A stretch of DNA of 64,000 nt, from assembly GCF_000759345.1 (NCBI RefSeq), contig NZ_JPZL01000002.1, positions 186,001-250,000 on the forward strand, given 5' to 3'. The notes beneath the pieces were generated by a model that worked only from the letters and a program-made list of their open reading frames with translations, ran no database searches and was not told the DNA's origin. The translations under genes were made by a program, and so were the position numbers. Of the stretch, positions 11,061 through 21,536 are shown in pieces; positions within the stretch are counted from its first letter, which is position 1; each line of letters opens with the position of its first letter. This DNA is from Litchfieldella xinjiangensis (GTDB lineage: Bacteria; Pseudomonadota; Gammaproteobacteria; Pseudomonadales; Halomonadaceae).

Positions 11061-11976
11061 ATTGGCGGCCTGTCGCCCGGCGCTCCAGATGACGTTGGCG
11101 AAACGCCTTCGGCGTCAACATCGTGTGACGCTTGAAAAAGCGAGTGAAGTAGGCGGGTTCGGAGAAGCCGAGGGTATCGGCGATCTGGCTGATCGTCATG
11201 CTGGTGTAGGTCAGTTCACGCTTGGCTTCGAGCAGCAGTCGCTCATGGAGTATCTGCAGTGCGCTACGGCTGGCGAGACGGCGGCATAGCGTATTGAGAT
11301 GCGCGCTGGTCAGGCCGAGTTGCGCCGCCAGCGACTCGACGGAGGGCTGCTCGCGGTACTGGGCCTCGACCAGTGAAAGCAGATTGTTCAAATGGGCCTG
11401 GCCGCGACCCGTCGGATTGATTGCCTTGGCACTCACCTGACGGCGGGTATCGGTACGTCGTATGAGATGGATCGCCAAGGCCTCGAGCAGTGCATTGAGC
11501 AGTAGGTCGCGCCCCGGAGCCGGGTAGCGATACTCATCATGCAGCTGGGCAATGAGCTGAGCGACCCGCCTTGCATCACCTTCGCGGGTAAGCTCATGGA
11601 AGGCGGGCCTGCCAAGTCCCATCGACGCTGGGCCGAGGCGTTGGCTGAGCGTTTCCACCAGCGGTTTGGCGAGGGTCACGATATGCCCTTGGATCGACTG
11701 CGAGAAACGAAACCCATGGATGGTCATGGCCGGGATCACGATCAATGCCGGCCCCGCGATAGGCTGAGGATTGCCTTCGATTTCCAGCGTCAACTCGCCG
11801 CTTTCGATATGCAGTATATGCAACAGGTCGGCGTGGCGATGCGCTCGGATATGCCAATCATGGCGGCGACTACGCTCGGCGATCGACTCGCAATGGAGCA
11901 GATCGGGGGTGGGCCAGTGGCGGGTCTCGCCGTACAGCTTGAAGACCGGCACCGTGTCGGAATGGGGAGTGAGCAT
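11059..11976 (-). CDS. AraC-family regulator divergent from pobA (PobR/PobC type)
   Basis: This 305-residue regulator has an N-terminal cupin-like ligand-binding domain (about residues 1-170, with HRHADLLHILHIESG). A C-terminal pair of helix-turn-helix motifs follows (about residues 195-295, with SVESLAAQLGLTSAHLNTL and ISQIADTLGFSEPAYFTRFFKR). It is transcribed divergently from pobA, with 133 bases between the starts. AraC-type activators called PobR or PobC control pobA in several proteobacteria in response to 4-hydroxybenzoate, so that role is inferred here. It could also control the TRAP operon on its other side. Family assignment is secure, and the effector is inferred from context. Confidence 0.9.
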   Translation of the reverse strand: MLTPHSDTVPVFKLYGETRHWPTPDLLHCESIAERSRRHDWHIRAHRHADLLHILHIESGELTLEIEGNPQPIAGPALIVIPAMTIHGFRFSQSIQGHIVTLAKPLVETLSQRLGPASMGLGRPAFHELTREGDARRVAQLIAQLHDEYRYPAPGRDLLLNALLEALAIHLIRRTDTRRQVSAKAINPTGRGQAHLNNLLSLVEAQYREQPSVESLAAQLGLTSAHLNTLCRRLASRSALQILHERLLLEAKRELTYTSMTISQIADTLGFSEPAYFTRFFKRHTMLTPKAFRQRHLERRATGRQ

Positions 11977-12050
11977 GGTGGCCTTTCGTTACGACTAAAG
12001 TCGATTCTGGATCCTGTAAAAGTCCAAGTTTTCAGCGGCAATATGCCTTA

Positions 12051-12065
12051 TTTCGCCCTGCGAAA
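12051..12065. promoter_or_regulatory. Inverted repeat in the pobA promoter region
   Basis: A perfect 6-3-6 repeat (TTTCGC-CCT-GCGAAA) lies 45 bases before the pobA start, in the region shared with the divergent regulator. It could be an operator. AraC proteins usually bind direct repeats, so another regulator is equally possible. Confidence 0.35.
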
Positions 12066-12070
12066 CATAG

Positions 12071-13297
<1,227 letters not shown>

Positions 13298-13352
13298 CGC
13301 GTCCCTGACCGAAATAAGGTGACTCCTGGTCCTCTTGGCGGCCTCTCCATTT

Positions 13353-13382
13353 CCCGAACGCCGCCGTGCGTTCGGGTTTTTT
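13353..13382 (+). terminator. Rho-independent terminator of pobA
   Basis: A perfect nine-base stem, CCCGAACGC (13353-13361) with GCGTTCGGG (13368-13376), encloses a six-base loop. Six T follow. It separates pobA from the convergent pqqF. Confidence 0.9.
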
Positions 13383-15883
13383 CATTCCCAACGCCGACGT
13401 GCCGGAGCATGCCCCCACCATTGGCCGGTCAAGGTGCCCTCGGCGAGCTGTTCGCCAAGCCGAGCCAGGGCGTCGGGGGCCAGGCTGGCAAGCGCTTCCT
13501 GCTCGGCCAGCCATGGGGTTTGCGGCGCGCTGCCCTGTCGTACGGCGTGCCATAGCCTCAGGCGCGTTTCGCGCTCGGTTTCCGGTGCGCCCCAGCTGAC
13601 GCTGAGCCAGCGGCAGCGCTGGATGAACGCCTCTGGCGCCAGGCGTGCCAGCGCAGGACCCTGCTGAACGACGAAGTCGACGATGGCGCGACGCAGCTCA
13701 GGGATATCGGCCCCAGGGGACTGCACCACGTAGCCGATCCGCGGCCAGCCGCCGGCCTCTCGGTAACGAACAGCGCAGGCATAGCCCAATTGACGCTGCT
13801 GACGCATCTCGTGGCAAAACGCGGCGTCGTGACACTGGGCCAGTAACTGGAACAGCGCACGACTCTCTGCGCTGGCATCGGGGGCATCGACCTGCAGCAT
13901 CAAGGCCCGGTCGCCGTCATGGGCAGCGAGCCATTGGGTCGGCCATTCACTTATCGCTGTTTCAGAGACCGGGTGACTGGCAGAACGGGATGCCCTGGGG
14001 TCGCCAAATGCCACGGGGTCGGGCAGGGAGGCGAGCAGTGCCCTGGCGGCGTCCAGCGCCGTCTCGGCATTCTGATTGCCACCTGCCCAGGCCAGTTGCT
14101 GCGGCAGGGCCGACTCAAGAGCGGTGCCAGAAAGCGTGTATGCTGGCAGCGGCTGGGAATCCAGCTGTGCCAATAGGCGCTGGGCGAGAAGGCCGTGCGA
14201 GGGGATATCGGCATGCGCGGTGCTTCTCAGCGCTTCGTCGGCCTGGCGAGGCCAGGCGGCAACGGCCTGTTCGAGTCCGGAAACGAGCCGCTCGGCGTCG
14301 CCCCAGGCGAGCAGCCAGTCGCCATGGCCGTCTCCGCCCAGAGTTAACTGGATTCCTTGATGACGCGCCGCCTGACGCAGCGCCAGGGTGCGCTGTAGCC
14401 AGCGCGCCACTCGGTCGGGTTGATCCATAGCCGAGGTAGGCCAGGCGATACCCAGGAACGCCTCGTCCAGGACCGGTTCGCTGCCCCACCAAAGGCGTTG
14501 ACGCTCACTCGTCTCGTGCCAGGGGGCCGGGTCGCTTGCTCCTTGGGCGATGGGGTGGCGCTTGTCCAGGATAGGCGACAGTGACACGGGCCAGGGCGCG
14601 GCATCGACATCAGGCGACAACCGGCGCAGACGTGTACCGGTCTCGGGGTTCACGTCGATTGAAGCATGCGTTGCGGGCATCGGTTCCAGTACGCGACAAC
14701 GTTCAGCCGCGAACGCATTATCGGTAGGTATCCCCGCCAGGTTGGCTGACGCTTGATTGTCTGCCAGGGCCAGGCGTACGGCTGCCTGCCGGGGCCAGCG
14801 GTCGAGATCGAGCTCGTCAGGACGAGGCATGGCTGCCGGTAAATGCGATGAGAGGTGTGCCACCCGAGCCTGGCAGGTAGCAAGGACCGGTTCGATCTGA
14901 CGCAGGCCGGCAACGGTCAACGTCAGGGTCAAGGCCACGACCGGGGCCGTTCCATCGATCCGCAGCACGGCGTCCATGTCAAGAATGGCACCATGCTGGC
15001 GCAGGGTGGCGGCCAGCGTCCCATCACAGAGCGCCGCCGCCAGGCGCGCCCCTTTTCGGTACTGCTCTTCGCTGAGCGGTTCGGATAAGGGCCAGATGAG
15101 TTCCAGCATCGGCTGGGATGCTTGCGTATTGGGCAGCCCCCACTGAATCCGGGCAGGCGGTGCCCAGCGCCAGTGACGCTCGGGATGGGGCGCGGTTCCT
15201 TGTTGAATCGTCGTGGCGGCATGTGCGAGCCACTCGAGCTGGCGCTCGGCGGGTTGAGGGCCCAGCAGCACCAGGCTGAACCGCTCGGCTCGATAGTGGG
15301 CTCGATGGAAGGCGGTGAGGGCGTCGGCGCATTGCTGGAGGCCGCCTTCGAGACTGCCGCGGTGGCCGTGATGCAACCGATGGGCGGGATGATCGGTATG
15401 GCAAAGCAGGCCGAGAGCGGCCTGACGGTGAAGGTCAGGGTCGGCAAGCCGGGCCTGAAACTCGGCGTCGATCACGGCGATTTCGCTTTCGATGCTCGAA
15501 GCGGCCAACCGGGGATGCACCATCAGCTCGACCAGGCGGTTCACCCCAGTCTCGGCACTGTCCGGGGGCAGCGTGACATGCACGTCAGTGACGTACTCGT
15601 CGGTATGGGCGTTATAACGACCGCCCTGTTCAGCCACCCAGGCGGCGAAGTCACCGGCTTCAGGATGGCGTGCCGAGCCCAGGAACAGGGCATGTTCGAG
15701 GAGATGGGCGAGGCCCGGCCACTCGGCCGGTTCGTCGAGATAGCCCACCCCGACTGCGGCGACCAGACGCGACTGGCGCGCACTGGGCATTTCCACCGCC
15801 AGCAGGCGGGTGCCGCTTTGCAATCGACGTTCGAGCAGGCGGCTGCCTTCGGGCAGGGCAGGAAGGCCGGTCATTTCGTGCAT
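13382..15883 (-). CDS. pqqF: PqqF, M16-family peptidase of PQQ biosynthesis
   Basis: This 833-residue zinc protease belongs to the pitrilysin/insulinase family and has the inverted motif HLLEH (about residues 60-64). The third zinc ligand is probably in EIAVIDAEFQ, about 70 residues later. PqqF proteins help release the crosslinked Glu-Tyr unit from the PqqA peptide. The C-terminal half shows the degenerate second M16 repeats (RQQRQLGYACAVRYREAGG). Its start overlaps the end of the pqqH-like gene by 13 bases, so it is the last gene of the pqq operon. An alternative ATG three codons later is possible. The family is clear, and the PqqF name rests on family plus position. Confidence 0.9.
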   Translation of the reverse strand: MHEMTGLPALPEGSRLLERRLQSGTRLLAVEMPSARQSRLVAAVGVGYLDEPAEWPGLAHLLEHALFLGSARHPEAGDFAAWVAEQGGRYNAHTDEYVTDVHVTLPPDSAETGVNRLVELMVHPRLAASSIESEIAVIDAEFQARLADPDLHRQAALGLLCHTDHPAHRLHHGHRGSLEGGLQQCADALTAFHRAHYRAERFSLVLLGPQPAERQLEWLAHAATTIQQGTAPHPERHWRWAPPARIQWGLPNTQASQPMLELIWPLSEPLSEEQYRKGARLAAALCDGTLAATLRQHGAILDMDAVLRIDGTAPVVALTLTLTVAGLRQIEPVLATCQARVAHLSSHLPAAMPRPDELDLDRWPRQAAVRLALADNQASANLAGIPTDNAFAAERCRVLEPMPATHASIDVNPETGTRLRRLSPDVDAAPWPVSLSPILDKRHPIAQGASDPAPWHETSERQRLWWGSEPVLDEAFLGIAWPTSAMDQPDRVARWLQRTLALRQAARHQGIQLTLGGDGHGDWLLAWGDAERLVSGLEQAVAAWPRQADEALRSTAHADIPSHGLLAQRLLAQLDSQPLPAYTLSGTALESALPQQLAWAGGNQNAETALDAARALLASLPDPVAFGDPRASRSASHPVSETAISEWPTQWLAAHDGDRALMLQVDAPDASAESRALFQLLAQCHDAAFCHEMRQQRQLGYACAVRYREAGGWPRIGYVVQSPGADIPELRRAIVDFVVQQGPALARLAPEAFIQRCRWLSVSWGAPETERETRLRLWHAVRQGSAPQTPWLAEQEALASLAPDALARLGEQLAEGTLTGQWWGHAPARRRWE

Positions 15884-17730
15884 GTTGTCTCGCTAGCGTG
15901 GACGGCGAAGAACGCCAGTTCGCTGGCGATCATGCGGCGCCGGTTATCGGGATGACGAATGCCATGCCCCTCATGGGTAAACAGTACCACTTCGACCGTC
16001 AGTCCGCGCTCCCGCAAGGCCTCGGCCATGGCGTGGGTCTGCTCGGGTACCACGATACTGTCGCGTTCGCCCTGGAAGAAGATGACCGCGCCCGCAAAAC
16101 TCGACAGGCGGTGAATGGGGCTCATGCGTCGCTTGGCGTCGTCATCGCCGAGCAGCCAGTCGAGATACCCCGATTCGAAGCGATGGGTCTGGCTGGCAAG
16201 ACGCTGTGCATCGGTGACCCCATAGAGGCTGGCGCCGGCCCTGAAGCGGTCGCTTCCGGCCAACGCATTGAGCACCGTGAACCCGCCAGCACTCTGGCCG
16301 CGAATGTAGCAACGCTGGGGGTCGGCGATGCCGCGCCGGGTCAGTTCATCGGCCAGGGCGACACTGTCCTCGACATCGAGACGCCCCCACCCGCGGGCGA
16401 GGCGCTCACGATAGGCGCGGCCGAAATTCCCGCTGCCACGCGGGTTGAGGTCGGCGACGACATAGCCCTGCCGTACCCACCAGCGCACCAGCGGGTCGAA
16501 GACCGGGTAACAGGCCGCCGTCGGCCCGCCATGAACGCGTACGATCAACGGGGCGGGCCCGGCATCGGGTGTATCGGGAAAATAGACGAAGGCCGAGGTC
16601 GCTTCGTCAGGCGATATCGCGGCAGTGACGGTATGCGGCACAGGGGGATCGCCAGCGGTGGGCAGCGCCTGAAGCACCTCGGGCGATTCGCTCCCGAATT
16701 CTGGTCCTGCCAGCGCGATACGCTCGAGCCGGGCGGCATGGGCCGGCCCCTGGGTGATGGCATAGAGCCAGTCATCGGCCTCGGCCAGCCCCACGATTCG
16801 CGTCGAATCGGGTAGCAGCCGGCGTTCATCGTGCCCTTGACCACTTACTTGCCAGAGGGTGGCGCTTCCCTCCACGAAGCGCACCAGCACGCCGGGCCCA
16901 TCGCGCCGCCAGACGTGATGGCATTCGCCCAATTGCCAGGGGGTTGGCGCATGATCGGCATCGCTTGTGCCGGTTCGATGGGCTGTGCCGTCCTCGATCC
17001 GATAAGGCTGCCACCAGCCGCCATGGTCGCTCAGGGCAACCAATTGTCCATCGGGCCGGAACCGTGGCTGCGTCACCGCCGCGCCAGGGTCCCACACGGT
17101 GTGTCCGATCACATCGCCTGCGTCATTCAGGTCGGCGATGCATAGGCGGGCCCGTTGCCAGGGCATGTGAGGCAATTGCCACTCGACCCAGGCCAGTCGC
17201 TGGCCATCGGGGGAGAGCGCCGGCGCGCCGTAGAAATCGCTGCCCGCCATTATGACCCGCCGTCCTGTCGCATCGAGGGCCACCAGGGCCTGGCTTGCCT
17301 CGCGTGCGCTACCGGTCTCTTCCACGGCGAGCAGGCGATGGCGCACGGGGTCGGCAAGCAGGCCGCCGTAGCGACTCGCTTCGCGGTTCCACCAACGCTC
17401 GAGGTGCGGCATGGAGGCGGACGAGTCAGTCGAGACGCGATAAAGCGTCTGGTCGCTTCCAGCCACGAAATAGGCATGCTCACCCAGGCGGGCATGCGCT
17501 CCGCCACCATAGCCGTTGACCCGACTCGATACATCGAGCGTGGTCGGCGTGAGTGGGTGTGCCTGGCCCCCGTGCCAGTGCCATAGCCGCCGGGCGCCTG
17601 TCTCTGCATCGGCGGCCAGCCAGTAGGCGCCGGTCTCGTCGGCACGTAGGTCAGCCAGGCCGTCGGCCGGGCGCGCCGCTTCGGCAAGCGCCGCTTCTTC
17701 AGCAGCCTCGTCAGGCGTCGATTCGCTCAT
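15871..17730 (-). CDS. pqqH: S9-family prolyl-oligopeptidase-like peptidase (PqqH-like)
   Basis: This 619-residue protein has an N-terminal beta-propeller-like region (about 1-370) and a C-terminal alpha/beta hydrolase domain. The hydrolase carries the nucleophile motif GQSAGG (Ser at about residue 484). The acid is probably in [10 protein letters not shown] and the histidine in [14 protein letters not shown]9 peptidases are encoded in the pqq operons of pseudomonads, where the gene is named pqqH. It probably shortens PQQ-containing peptides, but its exact step is not established. It overlaps pqqE by 4 bases and pqqF by 13, so it is translated within the same operon. Confidence 0.88.
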   Translation of the reverse strand: MSESTPDEAAEEAALAEAARPADGLADLRADETGAYWLAADAETGARRLWHWHGGQAHPLTPTTLDVSSRVNGYGGGAHARLGEHAYFVAGSDQTLYRVSTDSSASMPHLERWWNREASRYGGLLADPVRHRLLAVEETGSAREASQALVALDATGRRVIMAGSDFYGAPALSPDGQRLAWVEWQLPHMPWQRARLCIADLNDAGDVIGHTVWDPGAAVTQPRFRPDGQLVALSDHGGWWQPYRIEDGTAHRTGTSDADHAPTPWQLGECHHVWRRDGPGVLVRFVEGSATLWQVSGQGHDERRLLPDSTRIVGLAEADDWLYAITQGPAHAARLERIALAGPEFGSESPEVLQALPTAGDPPVPHTVTAAISPDEATSAFVYFPDTPDAGPAPLIVRVHGGPTAACYPVFDPLVRWWVRQGYVVADLNPRGSGNFGRAYRERLARGWGRLDVEDSVALADELTRRGIADPQRCYIRGQSAGGFTVLNALAGSDRFRAGASLYGVTDAQRLASQTHRFESGYLDWLLGDDDAKRRMSPIHRLSSFAGAVIFFQGERDSIVVPEQTHAMAEALRERGLTVEVVLFTHEGHGIRHPDNRRRMIASELAFFAVHASETTCTK

Positions 17731-18893
17731 TCGCGGCAGAACACGCGAGATTCATGCACGTTGCGTGGCGTCAACGCGACGGCCTGGCGGTGGTCGGCGG
17801 CCGCCTGATCGCGAACTGCCTCGATCAGGTGATGATCGGGAGACAGTTCGCAGACCGGATCGGTGGCCGTGGGGTCGCCGGTCAACAGGTAGGCCTGGCA
17901 GCGGCATCCGCCAAAATCGGTGTGTCGCTCATCGCACTCCCGGCAGGGCGAGGGCATCCAGGCATCACCGCGAAAACGATTGAATTCCGGGCTGTCGTAC
18001 CAGATGGATTCCAAGGGCTGATCGCGCACATTGGGAAAATCCATCGGCAACATGCGCGCACTGTGACAGGGCAGGACAGCCCCATCCGGCGCCACGGTCA
18101 AAAAGATCGATCCCCAGCCGCCCATGCATGCCTTGGGACGCTCGGCGTAGTAGTCGGGCACCACAAACAACAGTCGCATGTCACGCCCCTTCTCGGCCAG
18201 GCGTTCACGCCAGCGCGCCGTAGTGGCCTCGGCGATCTCGAGCTGTTCGCGGCTGGGGAGAAGCCCCTCGCGGTTGAGGTGGGCCCAGCCGTAGATCTGG
18301 CAATTGGCGAGTTCCACGGCATCGGCACCCAGGTCGTCGCACAGGGCGATGATGGCATCGAGGTCGTCGATATTGTGCCGATGCAGCACGACGTTGAGTA
18401 CCATGGGATAGCCGGCAGCCTTGACGGCCCGGGCCATGGCGAGTTTTCTGGCATGGGCCTTGGGCGAACCGGCCACCGCTGCGGCGATCTCGGGGTCACC
18501 GGCCTGCAAGCTGATCTGAATGTGGTCGAGCCCGGCGTCGCGCAGCGCCTCGATGCGTGTCTCATCGAGTCCCTGTGCCGAGGTGATCAGGTTGGTATAG
18601 AAGCCCATCTGACGGGCTTCCTGCACCAGCGTTTCCAGATCGCGGCGCACCAGGGGCTCGCCGCCGGAAAAACCGAGCTGCACGGCGCCCATGGCGCGCG
18701 CCTGGCGCATCGTCTCGATCCACTCTTCGGTGGTGAGCTCGTCGCGGTAGGCGGCGAAATCCAGCGGGTTCGAGCAGTACGAACACTGCAGCGGACAGCG
18801 ATAGGTGAGCTCGGCAAGCATCCACAAAGGGGCGCCGGTGCCCATGTCACCCACGTCGGGGCGAGCTGCCGACGGTTGGGCAAGGTCAGTCAT
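17727..18893 (-). CDS. pqqE: PqqE, radical SAM enzyme linking Glu and Tyr of PqqA
   Basis: PqqE forms the carbon-carbon bond between the glutamate and tyrosine side chains of PqqA, the first committed step of PQQ synthesis. The radical SAM motif CPLQCSYC has cysteines at residues 33, 37 and 40. A C-terminal SPASM-type region has many more cysteines ([24 protein letters not shown]) for auxiliary clusters. The frame is open nine codons further upstream. I chose the ATG at 18893 because it overlaps the pqqD stop (ATGACTGA) and gives the normal N-terminus. The product is 388 residues. The 4-bp overlap with the next gene indicates coupling. Confidence 0.97.
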   Translation of the reverse strand: MTDLAQPSAARPDVGDMGTGAPLWMLAELTYRCPLQCSYCSNPLDFAAYRDELTTEEWIETMRQARAMGAVQLGFSGGEPLVRRDLETLVQEARQMGFYTNLITSAQGLDETRIEALRDAGLDHIQISLQAGDPEIAAAVAGSPKAHARKLAMARAVKAAGYPMVLNVVLHRHNIDDLDAIIALCDDLGADAVELANCQIYGWAHLNREGLLPSREQLEIAEATTARWRERLAEKGRDMRLLFVVPDYYAERPKACMGGWGSIFLTVAPDGAVLPCHSARMLPMDFPNVRDQPLESIWYDSPEFNRFRGDAWMPSPCRECDERHTDFGGCRCQAYLLTGDPTATDPVCELSPDHHLIEAVRDQAAADHRQAVALTPRNVHESRVFCRE

Positions 18894-19173
18894 GGTAGAT
18901 CCAGCCCTGTTGTGAGGCATCGGTCAGGAATTCGCGGACATCGTGGCCGAGCGCGTCGGCCGGTACCTCGGGATATTGCTGGCTGAGGGCATCGATCAGG
19001 GCAGCGACATCTCGCTGGCCATCGAGATGCGAGAGTATCGCTCCCGCACTGTCGTTGAGCTGCACCATGCCCTCGGGATAGAGCAGGACGTACCGGCCCT
19101 GGGCTTCCTCCCATTGTAGACGCCAACCCGGGCGTAGCCGGTATACGATATGGTCTTCGGCGCTTGCGTTCAT
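18886..19173 (-). CDS. pqqD: PqqD, peptide chaperone
   Basis: This 95-residue protein is of the PqqD family (RiPP recognition element), which binds the PqqA peptide and presents it to PqqE. Characteristic features include the region [20 protein letters not shown] (about 28-47) and a C-terminal helix region ending in QQGWIYHD. It overlaps pqqC by 4 bases (ATGA) and pqqE by 8 bases, so it is coupled to both. Confidence 0.96.
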   Translation of the reverse strand: MNASAEDHIVYRLRPGWRLQWEEAQGRYVLLYPEGMVQLNDSAGAILSHLDGQRDVAALIDALSQQYPEVPADALGHDVREFLTDASQQGWIYHD

Positions 19174-19958
19174 GACAGCCCCCGGTGCCAGACGCGCTGT
19201 TCCGTCACGCTATGGTAGGGCGGGCGATCGAGCTGGTAGGCCAGGGTCATGGCATCGAGCATGCTCCACAGCACATCGAGCTTGAATTGAAGAATGTCGA
19301 GTGCGCGCTGCTGGGCGGCTGCCGTCGTGCACAGGTCGAGTGCCAACTGAAGTCCGTGGTCGACATCGCGTCGTGCCTCGCCGAGACGCTTGCGGAAATA
19401 GCCGTAGCCGGATTCGTCGATCCAGGGGTAGTGCGTTGGCCAGGTATCCAGTCGGCTCTGGTGGGCCTGGGGGGCAAAGAGCTCGGTGAGCGAAGAGATG
19501 GCGGCCTCGCGCCAGTCGGCCCGCCGCACGAAATTGATATAGGCATCGACGGCAAAACGTACCCCGGGCAGCACATGCGTTTGCGAGTTGAGCTCGTCCC
19601 GAGTGAGACCGACGGCCTCGCCCAGGGCCAGCCATGCTTCGATACCGCCGGTATCGTCGCCGTAGCCGTCATGATCGAGCAGGCGCTGTACCCATTGGCG
19701 CCGCGTGGCGGCGTCCGGGCAGTTGGCCAGCAGCGCGGCATCCTTCTGCGGGATCATGATCTGGTAATAGAAACGGTTGGCCACCCAGCCGCGTATCTGC
19801 TCTGGGGTGGCGCGGCCCTCGGCCATGTCGACCTGGTAGGGGTGGTGAATATGGTAATACTCTCCCTTGGCCAGAAGCGCTGCCCGGAATGCCTCGCGGT
19901 CGAGGGCCATCTCGGGAAACGATGAATCGGCCGGTAGCGGCGATGCGAGTGATGGCAT
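19170..19958 (-). CDS. pqqC: PqqC, pyrroloquinoline-quinone synthase
   Basis: PqqC performs the final ring closure and oxidation to PQQ in a cofactor-free reaction. The sequence contains the conserved segments [33 protein letters not shown] and [16 protein letters not shown]. The open frame extends 47 codons further upstream, into the pqqB end. I chose the ATG at 19958, which gives 262 residues, close to the usual size of about 250, and lies 61 bases after the pqqB stop. It overlaps pqqD by 4 bases. Confidence 0.96.
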   Translation of the reverse strand: MPSLASPLPADSSFPEMALDREAFRAALLAKGEYYHIHHPYQVDMAEGRATPEQIRGWVANRFYYQIMIPQKDAALLANCPDAATRRQWVQRLLDHDGYGDDTGGIEAWLALGEAVGLTRDELNSQTHVLPGVRFAVDAYINFVRRADWREAAISSLTELFAPQAHQSRLDTWPTHYPWIDESGYGYFRKRLGEARRDVDHGLQLALDLCTTAAAQQRALDILQFKLDVLWSMLDAMTLAYQLDRPPYHSVTEQRVWHRGLS

Positions 19959-20019
19959 GTCTTGTTCCCGGTTCAGTAAGTCATTGGCGCTGAGTGATCG
20001 GCCTCGCTGCGCGTGTGGG

Positions 20020-20949
20020 TCAGGGCGTGATTCGCATCCCGTCGTAGGAGACCTCGATATCATGACGCCGTAGCTCGGCTCGCTCGGAGGAACCTTCATC
20101 GAGAATCGGATTGGTATTGTTGATGTGTATCAGAATGCGCCGAGTCGACTCGGGCAGGGCGTCCAAGGTCTCGAGCAGGCCATGCTCACCCGCCAGGGCC
20201 AGATGGCCCATGTCGCGTCCTGTGGCCCGGCCGACACCGGCACGCTGCAGTTCGTCGTCGTGCCATAAGGTGCCATCGACCAGCACACAATCGGCACGTG
20301 CCAGCCAGGCGCGGGTCTCGTCATCGACCAACCCTAAGCCCGGCGCATAGAACAGTGAGCGCCCGTCCCGCGTGTCCTCGATCAGCAGGCCAATATTGTC
20401 TCCTGGCGTAGGGGAGCCGCGCCGAGGGGAGTAGGGCGGTGCATTGCTGGTCAAGGCCACTGCCGTGAAAACGAGACCGGGACAGCTCGGGACCTCGAAG
20501 CGAGCGTCGTGATGCTCCTGGTCGATGCCGATGCGCTGCCAGCTGAGCCCGCCTTGCCAGTGTTCGAGCATCGGAAACAGGGGAAAGCCGCTGCTCAGAT
20601 CCTCATGCACATTGGGCGTGCACCAGACATCGAATGGGCAGCCTTCGCGCAATGACAACAGGCCACTGGCATGATCGATCTGTCCGTCCATCAGCAGCAC
20701 CTCGGCGATGCCGGTATCGCGAGGGCCGCGGCGAGGATGCAACTCGGGGGTGGCCGCGATCTGGGCGCGAATGTCCGGTGAGGCATTGCACAGGAGCCAC
20801 CGCTCGCCGTCGCTGCTGATGGCGATCGAGGATTGCTGTCGAGCCGTCAGGGCGGAATCACCCTGGCGCACACGCAAGCAGTTATGGCAGTTGCAGTTCC
20901 ACTGCGGAAACCCCCCGCCCGCCGCCGAACCCAGAACCACTACATGCAT
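20020..20949 (-). CDS. pqqB: PqqB, metallo-beta-lactamase-fold PQQ biosynthesis protein
   Basis: The 309-residue product has the diagnostic PqqB N-terminus ([21 protein letters not shown]). It also has the altered metal motif [16 protein letters not shown] in place of the classic HxHxDH, and HINNTNPIL near the C-terminus. PqqB hydroxylates the tyrosine-derived part of the crosslinked intermediate. An AAGGAG lies upstream of the ATG at 20949. The gene follows pqqA by 158 bases containing a stable hairpin. Confidence 0.97.
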   Translation of the reverse strand: MHVVVLGSAAGGGFPQWNCNCHNCLRVRQGDSALTARQQSSIAISSDGERWLLCNASPDIRAQIAATPELHPRRGPRDTGIAEVLLMDGQIDHASGLLSLREGCPFDVWCTPNVHEDLSSGFPLFPMLEHWQGGLSWQRIGIDQEHHDARFEVPSCPGLVFTAVALTSNAPPYSPRRGSPTPGDNIGLLIEDTRDGRSLFYAPGLGLVDDETRAWLARADCVLVDGTLWHDDELQRAGVGRATGRDMGHLALAGEHGLLETLDALPESTRRILIHINNTNPILDEGSSERAELRRHDIEVSYDGMRITP

Positions 20950-21048
20950 GCCGTCTCTCCTTGTCGCTAAGCAAGGTTGTCACCAGCGCGGTGGATAGCC
21001 GGTGACTCTCCTGCCGATTACGCCTTCCCTGGCGGTTCATACGCAGAA

Positions 21049-21070
21049 ACGCTCCGGCTAAGCGGAGCGT
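21049..21070 (-). terminator. Hairpin between pqqA and pqqB, possible attenuator
   Basis: In the minus direction, ACGCTCCG and CGGAGCGT form a perfect eight-base stem around a six-base loop. Only a short TTCT follows, 38 bases after the pqqA stop. It may stop part of the transcripts or protect the pqqA message, giving more PqqA than the enzymes. The weak T-tract argues against full termination. Confidence 0.5.
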
Positions 21071-21107
21071 CTCTTGCGTTTACTTCGTCTTGCCGATTGG
21101 CATCGCC

Positions 21108-21179
21108 TTAACGATTGGCAATGTACAGTGTGACCTCAAAGCCAAGACGCAGGTCCTTGTAAGCCGGTTTAGTCCACAT
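21108..21179 (-). CDS. pqqA: PqqA, PQQ precursor peptide
   Basis: This 23-residue peptide is the substrate from which PQQ is built. It matches the PqqA consensus: MWTKPAY at the N-terminus, then [11 protein letters not shown] at the end. The glutamate (Glu15) and tyrosine (Tyr19) that become PQQ are separated by three residues, as required. The ATG is preceded by AGGGAGAG. The gene is first in the operon, 158 bases ahead of pqqB. It is below usual gene-finder length limits but unmistakable. Confidence 0.97.
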   Translation of the reverse strand: MWTKPAYKDLRLGFEVTLYIANR

Positions 21180-21215
21180 GAGCGCTCTCCCTATCCTACA
21201 GATCGGTGGGTTCAG

Positions 21216-21237
21216 GGCAACGCCAGCCAGCGTTGCC
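21216..21237 (-). repeat. Hairpin in the pqqA leader
   Basis: A perfect 8-6-8 inverted repeat (GGCAACGC, six bases, GCGTTGCC) lies 37 bases before pqqA. It is just downstream of the predicted promoter, so it would sit near the 5' end of the message as a stability element or an operator. Confidence 0.55.
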
Positions 21238-21248
21238 TAGTCTATTAA

Positions 21249-21277
21249 GTCCTAGTGGTCGGTTGCCTCGGGGTCAA
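21249..21277 (-). promoter_or_regulatory. Candidate pqqA promoter
   Basis: On the minus strand, TTGACC (21272-21277) and TAGGAC (21249-21254) are 17 bases apart. This is a good -35 with a poor -10, the pattern of a promoter that needs an activator. The leader would be about 60 bases. Confidence 0.4.
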
Positions 21278-21340
21278 GCCATTGCGAGGTCGCGTCACAC
21301 AATTGTCTCGCAGCATGGATTGGAAACGTCTATCGGGTAT

Positions 21341-21364
21341 ATCTAACCAATAAATTGGTTAGAT
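21341..21364. promoter_or_regulatory. 24-bp perfect palindrome between pqqA and the candidate RNA
   Basis: ATCTAACCAA (21341-21350) and TTGGTTAGAT (21355-21364) are perfect ten-base inverted arms around TAAA. The element is AT-rich in a GC-rich genome. It lies about 65 bases upstream of the predicted pqqA -35 and immediately before the hairpin region on the other strand, so it resembles a shared operator. Confidence 0.5.
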
Positions 21365-21386
21365 GGATGCTGGGCTCGTATCGTTA

Positions 21387-21490
21387 AGGCGTCTGATGAC
21401 CAACCAGACGCTTCATTGCTGCATCGCTAGCGGTGCACCCCTGTTAGATCCATCTTGTGGCCCGCCTATCCCCTAGGTGGGCCTTTTTTT
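21387..21490 (+). ncRNA. Candidate small RNA with three hairpins and a terminator
   Basis: The plus strand here holds three consecutive hairpins. The first has GCGTCTG (21389-21395) paired with CAGACGC (21405-21411). The second has GCATCG (21421-21426) paired with CGGTGC (21431-21436) around CTAG. The third is a strong terminator stem with seven T. No credible protein is encoded on this strand: the longest ATG frame is 38 codons, lacks a ribosome binding site and runs into the terminator. A terminator with no gene before it implies an RNA product of roughly 100 nucleotides. A weak promoter (TTGGTT, 18 bases, TATCGT) ends at 21384 and would start just inside hairpin 1, so the 5' end is uncertain. 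I do not recognise a known RNA family. Confidence 0.45.
21459..21490 (+). terminator. Strong plus-strand terminator in the pqqA upstream region
   Basis: GGCCCGCCTA (21459-21468) pairs with TAGGTGGGCC (21474-21483), with one G-T wobble and a five-base loop. Seven T follow at 21484-21490. There is no T-tract in the minus direction, so it is directional and does not serve the minus-strand gene that ends at 21537. Confidence 0.85.
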
Positions 21491-21536
21491 CGAGATCGAT
21501 AAGCCTGCACTGCCCTGTGAACCTACACGTAACGGA

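Noticed and set aside
15122-16815. Two long plus-strand frames opposite pqqF and pqqH
   Set aside because: Both are shadows of the conserved minus-strand peptidase genes, with no start signals.
17553-18986. 477-codon plus-strand frame opposite pqqE and pqqH
   Set aside because: Antisense to pqqE and pqqH, which are certain. No family features.
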